A DNA stretch of 64,000 nucleotides from Spirulina sp034932185 (GTDB lineage: Bacteria; Cyanobacteriota; Cyanobacteriia; Cyanobacteriales; Spirulinaceae): contig NZ_JAYGHW010000039.1 in NCBI RefSeq assembly GCF_034932185.1, forward strand, positions 10,134-74,133. The letters are read 5' to 3'. Position 1 is the first letter of the stretch. Each line of letters opens with the position of its first letter. Below are positions 60,677 through 64,000 of this stretch, one piece after another. Made by a program: the position numbers and the translations under genes. The notes beneath the pieces are model-generated. The model had not been told where the DNA came from and did not search any database. It saw only the letters and a list, made by a program, of their open reading frames with translations.

Positions 60677-61348
60677 CTAGGATTGGCTTAACCAGGAGAT
60701 GGCGGCTTTGATCCAGTCTTCGGGGGTGGGGTTTTGTTGGAGGCGGGGGTCTTGGTGGAGGTGGGAAATGGCTTCCCAGATTTCCGCTGGTTCATAGCCC
60801 AGGGCTAGGAGGGTGAGTTCGACATCTTCCTGGATTGTGGGATCGAGGCCACCAACAGCGGGGGCGGGGATGGCGGCGGTTTTGCGCCATTGGCCCAGTT
60901 GGGTTTTTAATTCCAAGATGATCCGTTCGGCGGTTTTTTTGCCCACTCCTGGCGTTTGAATCAAGACCTTAGTGTTTTCGCTGATAATCGCTTCGACGAG
61001 TTGCTCTAGGCTGAAGGTGTTGAGGAGGGCGATCGCCAATTGCGCCCCGATCCCCGTCACGGCAATTAATTGGCGAAACAAATCCCGCTCCGCCGCTGTG
61101 GGAAAACCATAAAGGATCATGTGATCCTCACGAATTTGCTGATGGGTAAAAACCTGGATCAATGTCCCCTCATTCGTAGGGGCGAAACATTTTTCGCCCT
61201 CCCCGTCTCCCTGGGTGGAAGAAGGCACTGGCAACCACCGGGGGGGAATTTGCACCTCATAGCCAATCCCTTGGACTTCCAGGATTAACACCGTGCGGGG
61301 GGGACGGCGGATAATGGCAACGGGATCGCCCTTGAGATAACTAATCAT
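60677..61348 (-). CDS. ruvA: Holliday junction DNA helicase subunit RuvA
   Basis: A 223-residue protein that binds four-way junctions and loads RuvB. Domain I begins MISYLKGDPVAIIRRPPRTV; helix-hairpin-helix domains follow (FRQLIAVTGIGAQLAIALLN and LIQTPGVGKKTAERIILELK). The C-terminal domain ends WLSQS. It is about 20 residues longer than usual in domain I, where the sequence SSTQGDGEGEKCFAPTNEGT interrupts the beta barrel; this part is the translated GGGGCGAAA repeat. Start is ATG 61348 (overlaps the upstream gene by ATGA). No ruvB nearby. Confidence 0.93.
   Translation of the reverse strand: MISYLKGDPVAIIRRPPRTVLILEVQGIGYEVQIPPRWLPVPSSTQGDGEGEKCFAPTNEGTLIQVFTHQQIREDHMILYGFPTAAERDLFRQLIAVTGIGAQLAIALLNTFSLEQLVEAIISENTKVLIQTPGVGKKTAERIILELKTQLGQWRKTAAIPAPAVGGLDPTIQEDVELTLLALGYEPAEIWEAISHLHQDPRLQQNPTPEDWIKAAISWLSQS
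61176..61200. repeat. GTAGGGGCGAAA repeat within the ruvA coding region
   Basis: GTAGGGGCGAAACATTTTTC GCCCT within ruvA domain I, read as GEKCFAPTNE on the minus strand. Confidence 0.8.
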
Positions 61349-62637
61349 CGCCATCCTCGGATCAACCAACGCCAAAAGGCGATCGCCACCTTTTCCACCT
61401 TCGCCATGAACTGATCAAACCCATTGAGCAAAATTTCCAACCAATGGCGCTCGTAGCCGGTGGGTTGAGCCTCCACATCCAGCCAGTCCGGTTGATGATC
61501 TGGGGTTTGGGCCGGGGAGTGGTTGAGGGCAGGGGGCGGATCGGGGGGTTTCATCGGCGGGGCAACAGGGGGAGGATTGAGGGAATAGAGTTCAATGGCC
61601 ATATCCGCATCTAGTTCGAGTAGGGAGCGCCGCTGCGGCACTTGGCTGACAAAACCAGGGGAAATGGCGGGGAGTTCTTCCCAATGGAGCCAGGGTTGTT
61701 TCTCTGAACGGGGTTCAGTTTCCGGTAGAGCCTTGGGGCGATCAATGCCGAAAAAGTAGGCGATCGCCCTTTGCACCAACGCTTGGGCCGTACCGGGAAA
61801 GGCGGGGCGATCGCTCACCCGCTCCACCCAAGCCCACCATTGTTCCTGTAACTGCTCCTGCTGTGTTTCTAAACGGATCGCTGATTGATCCAACTGCTGA
61901 CAGAGGTTTGCCGGTAGCGGCAGGGGGGGCAGGTTCACCGGAACCACCACCGACAGCAACGGCGGCGGCACAAACCGCGCTTCGCCAAACACATTGGTGG
62001 CGATCGCCACCGGACTTTGCTGCACCCAGCGCATCAATTGCCAAAACCGTCGCCACAGGGGCCAAATCTGGGGATCTTCCCCAAGGCGGGCGGGGATCAG
62101 GTATTGATAGCTTTGGATTTTACGGCGGTAGTTTTGATAGGCATAATCCGCCAGTTCAATGCGGATTTGGGTGGCCAGGCTCTGTTGTTGATCGGGGGAC
62201 AAGACCGCGAGGCTTTCATTTTCCTCTGTGGTTAACACCAAACCTTGACTGTCACAATCGCAGGCAATGCCCCGCACTGTCGGATGGAGTTCTTCAGTGG
62301 GTGCGATCGCCTTCGGTAAGCCGTGGGGTATGACCGCCACCGGCAGATGGGCAATAAATCCATCAAGGGTAGCTAAGGTGCGCCGTAGGGGGCCATCACA
62401 GTCCGGCGGCTCTAGGCTGGGGGGTTCGGTTTGCGTCACCGCTGCTTCAAGACGGAGGGCTAAGTCTCGCCCCAATTGGGTGAGGAGGTAAACGGGATAG
62501 AGCAACATTTGCAGCCCCCACACCGCCGCCACTTGGGCCGAACGCAACCCCCGGCCAAGGCGATCGCCCCACCGGAGCCGTTGGCGATTGATGGCGTTAA
62601 ATAAGCGACTTTGATAGGGGCCAGAGGGATAGGCCAT
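61345..62637 (-). CDS. Cyanobacterial hypothetical protein with N-terminal hydrophobic segment
   Basis: A 430-residue protein. A hydrophobic segment VAAVWGLQMLLYPVYLLTQL lies near residue 40. The middle is rich in Arg/Trp (WPLWRRFWQLMRWVQQSPVA) and there is a Pro-rich linker (PPPVAPPMKPPDPPPA) before a C-terminal helical tail (ILLNGFDQFMAKVEKVAIAF). I do not recognise a domain. It is coupled to ruvA (ATGA overlap), so it is probably co-expressed. Start ATG 62637 (MAYPSGPYQS). Confidence 0.72.
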   Translation of the reverse strand: MAYPSGPYQSRLFNAINRQRLRWGDRLGRGLRSAQVAAVWGLQMLLYPVYLLTQLGRDLALRLEAAVTQTEPPSLEPPDCDGPLRRTLATLDGFIAHLPVAVIPHGLPKAIAPTEELHPTVRGIACDCDSQGLVLTTEENESLAVLSPDQQQSLATQIRIELADYAYQNYRRKIQSYQYLIPARLGEDPQIWPLWRRFWQLMRWVQQSPVAIATNVFGEARFVPPPLLSVVVPVNLPPLPLPANLCQQLDQSAIRLETQQEQLQEQWWAWVERVSDRPAFPGTAQALVQRAIAYFFGIDRPKALPETEPRSEKQPWLHWEELPAISPGFVSQVPQRRSLLELDADMAIELYSLNPPPVAPPMKPPDPPPALNHSPAQTPDHQPDWLDVEAQPTGYERHWLEILLNGFDQFMAKVEKVAIAFWRWLIRGWR

Positions 62638-62783
62638 ATTGCCCAAAATGTGTCGTTGTTCCTAGTCTCCCATGGGAAGGGGCCGGTTGATCACTATATT
62701 CGTCGCTAAGATGGCCCCAAGGAGGGATGCCATCTCGGTGACTCTTTGACGATGATCCCCCTTGTTTGCCATTTTTTTGAATC

Positions 62784-63734
62784 ATGCCCCACTCAACAAG
62801 CCGATCATCTTTGTGTTTTTGCACGGCTGCTTTTGGCACAAAATATAATCGCATGGCTCAATTACTAGCCACCGATTTAGCCCAATTTGCTCCGGATCAT
62901 GCGCTCATCCTCTATACGAATCAACCCCATTACTTTGCTGCCCAGGCCAATGTTCATGTGGTGAATCATGCCCGTCGGGGGGTTTTGCCCTACCATGAGC
63001 GACGATTTGCGATCGCCGCCGCCCTCAAGCTTGTGCCAACGGTGATGTATTTAGATGCTGATGTGCGCATTTGTGCGCCCATCCCGGCGGATCTGGAATT
63101 TTTACCCGGTTTAACAGCCCGCAGTTGTGGCAATCTCCATCACCATTTGCAAGCCCAACGGGAGAAGCATCCCCAATCTACCGAACTTCGCCATAAAATG
63201 AACGTGATTGAGAAAATGGCGCACCGGATTGGCGTTGATCCTGCTCATCCTGATTTAAAGTTTATTAATGAATTTTTATTTGTGCTTCATCAAGATCAGG
63301 GCCGTGAACAGGAGTTTCTCAAACTTTGGGGGGATTTAGCCCTTTATGCTGATACGTTGGGCCTCCATAAACACCCCACCTATGCCATGGCTTTAGCGGC
63401 GATCAAAAGTAATTTTCCGATTCATCATCATGAAATGCCCGGTTTAGATTTTTTTGATGATCAGATTGAAACGGTGCGAATTCGCCAAGGCCAATCCTCC
63501 CCCACGGCTAAAGCGATCTATTTTGAACAGCAACGGCGGATTGAAGAAGCACCCCAAGGTTTTCTCCAGCGGGGATGGCAGCGGGTTACGAAAAAACTGT
63601 TGTTCATCTATCACCGGCTACGGGTGCAGGGGTTGGCGTTTGTGGCTCGTGATCTGTTGGTGAGGGGCGATCGCTCTCCAGAAATCAGGATTTTTGAGGG
63701 ATGCAGGGGGGAGCCTGTTTCGTTTTGGGATTGA
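62784..63734 (+). CDS. Glycosyltransferase-like protein
   Basis: A 316-residue protein with a GT-A-like pattern: LCFCTAAFGTKYNRMAQLLA at the start, PTVMYLDADVRICAPIPADL with a DxD motif, and HHHEMPGLDFFDDQIETVRI later. This suggests a nucleotide-sugar-dependent transferase. A C-terminal tail (about 250-316) is unusual and rich in Arg. No sugar can be assigned. Single gene. Confidence 0.65.
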   Translation: MPHSTSRSSLCFCTAAFGTKYNRMAQLLATDLAQFAPDHALILYTNQPHYFAAQANVHVVNHARRGVLPYHERRFAIAAALKLVPTVMYLDADVRICAPIPADLEFLPGLTARSCGNLHHHLQAQREKHPQSTELRHKMNVIEKMAHRIGVDPAHPDLKFINEFLFVLHQDQGREQEFLKLWGDLALYADTLGLHKHPTYAMALAAIKSNFPIHHHEMPGLDFFDDQIETVRIRQGQSSPTAKAIYFEQQRRIEEAPQGFLQRGWQRVTKKLLFIYHRLRVQGLAFVARDLLVRGDRSPEIRIFEGCRGEPVSFWD

Positions 63735-64000
63735 TGATCCTGAGGGTGAAAAATCGGGTTTTTGGGGGGTGGTTGTGGGGTGGTGAGATGGTGCAAGCAA
63801 CCCGGTTTCTAAGTTAGGGTACAATGAGGATTGGAGCAATGCCCACTTTATTGAATTACTCCCAATCTTCATAAGGGAACCTCGAAAAAAAGATTGTGTT
63901 TGCAAAGTACTCGTTCAAAACCCTTTGTCAGAAGTAAATCAGTTCTATTTTTGTGACTTATCCTCTCTTCACACCATCCGTTTCTCTCCAATCTCCCAGT
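63735..64000. other. 266-base end of window without a gene
   Basis: Contains one half of the AACCCGGTTTCTAAG repeat near 63797. No frame or tRNA was seen. Confidence 0.5.

Noticed and set aside
1..64000. CRISPR arrays, prophage or complete insertion sequence
   Set aside because: No regularly spaced direct repeats, phage structural genes or transposase reading frames were seen.

Overview
The window comes from a cyanobacterial chromosome. The octamer GCGATCGC (HIP1) recurs throughout, and many genes are cyanobacterial in type: a CysR/SbpA/CysTWA sulfate uptake cluster, the suicide biotin enzyme BioU, an SLH-domain OprB-like porin, a SynK-like potassium channel, WD40 proteins and a DUF3288 protein. 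No rRNA, CRISPR array, prophage or transposase gene was seen. The species cannot be named from this sequence alone.

Layout. 1-9 kb: the start of adhE (cut by the window edge), a DUF4336 protein, a proline-rich membrane protein, a double SagB-type nitroreductase, a potassium channel, argD and grxC. 9-13.6 kb: a MITE-like hairpin element, a tiny Cys-rich secreted protein, a WD40 protein, an M48 protease with TPR-like repeats, Maf and an S4 RNA-binding protein. 13.6-19 kb: the sulfate uptake regulon, with a CysR-like regulator divergent from sbpA-cysT-cysW-cysA and a NIL protein. 19-25 kb: three CadD-family membrane transporters, a small secreted protein, a divergent LysR regulator, and a prohibitin-like plus DUF202 pair. 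25-31.5 kb: two paralogous AAA ATPase/PD-(D/E)XK nuclease proteins flanking a secreted protein and a porin. 31.5-36.1 kb: tRNA-Arg, an AGCS symporter and a two-gene ATPase plus TPR module whose TPR gene carries a nonsense codon. 36-41 kb: methionine salvage (mtnB, mtnD), two unknown AT-rich genes, aroE, a dTDP-glucose dehydratase, tRNA-Leu and a methyltransferase. 41-49 kb: a CBS-type histidine kinase, a dynamin-like GTPase, an ExbB/ExbD pair, a rhomboid protease, a pentapeptide-repeat protein, the second MITE copy and a histone-deacetylase-family enzyme. 49-64 kb: a PAS histidine kinase, bioU, a degenerate RNase III, DUF3288 and WD40 genes, a cupin, an FkbM methyltransferase, leuB, an RNase D-like exonuclease, trpB, a duplicated-domain protein, ruvA, an unknown membrane-anchored protein and a glycosyltransferase-like protein.

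Most genes are housekeeping or single-gene units. The most distinctive signal is a dense set of small palindromic repeats at gene ends. At least five families are present. Some copies supply the stop codon of the neighbouring gene, and one lies in frame inside ruvA. The two copies of a roughly 190-bp element have terminal inverted repeats and an 18-bp central stem that stays perfectly paired despite three paired substitutions. Protein systems worth attention are the ATPase-TPR pair, the duplicated ATPase-nuclease, and the CadD/secreted-protein/LysR cluster beside the sulfate genes.
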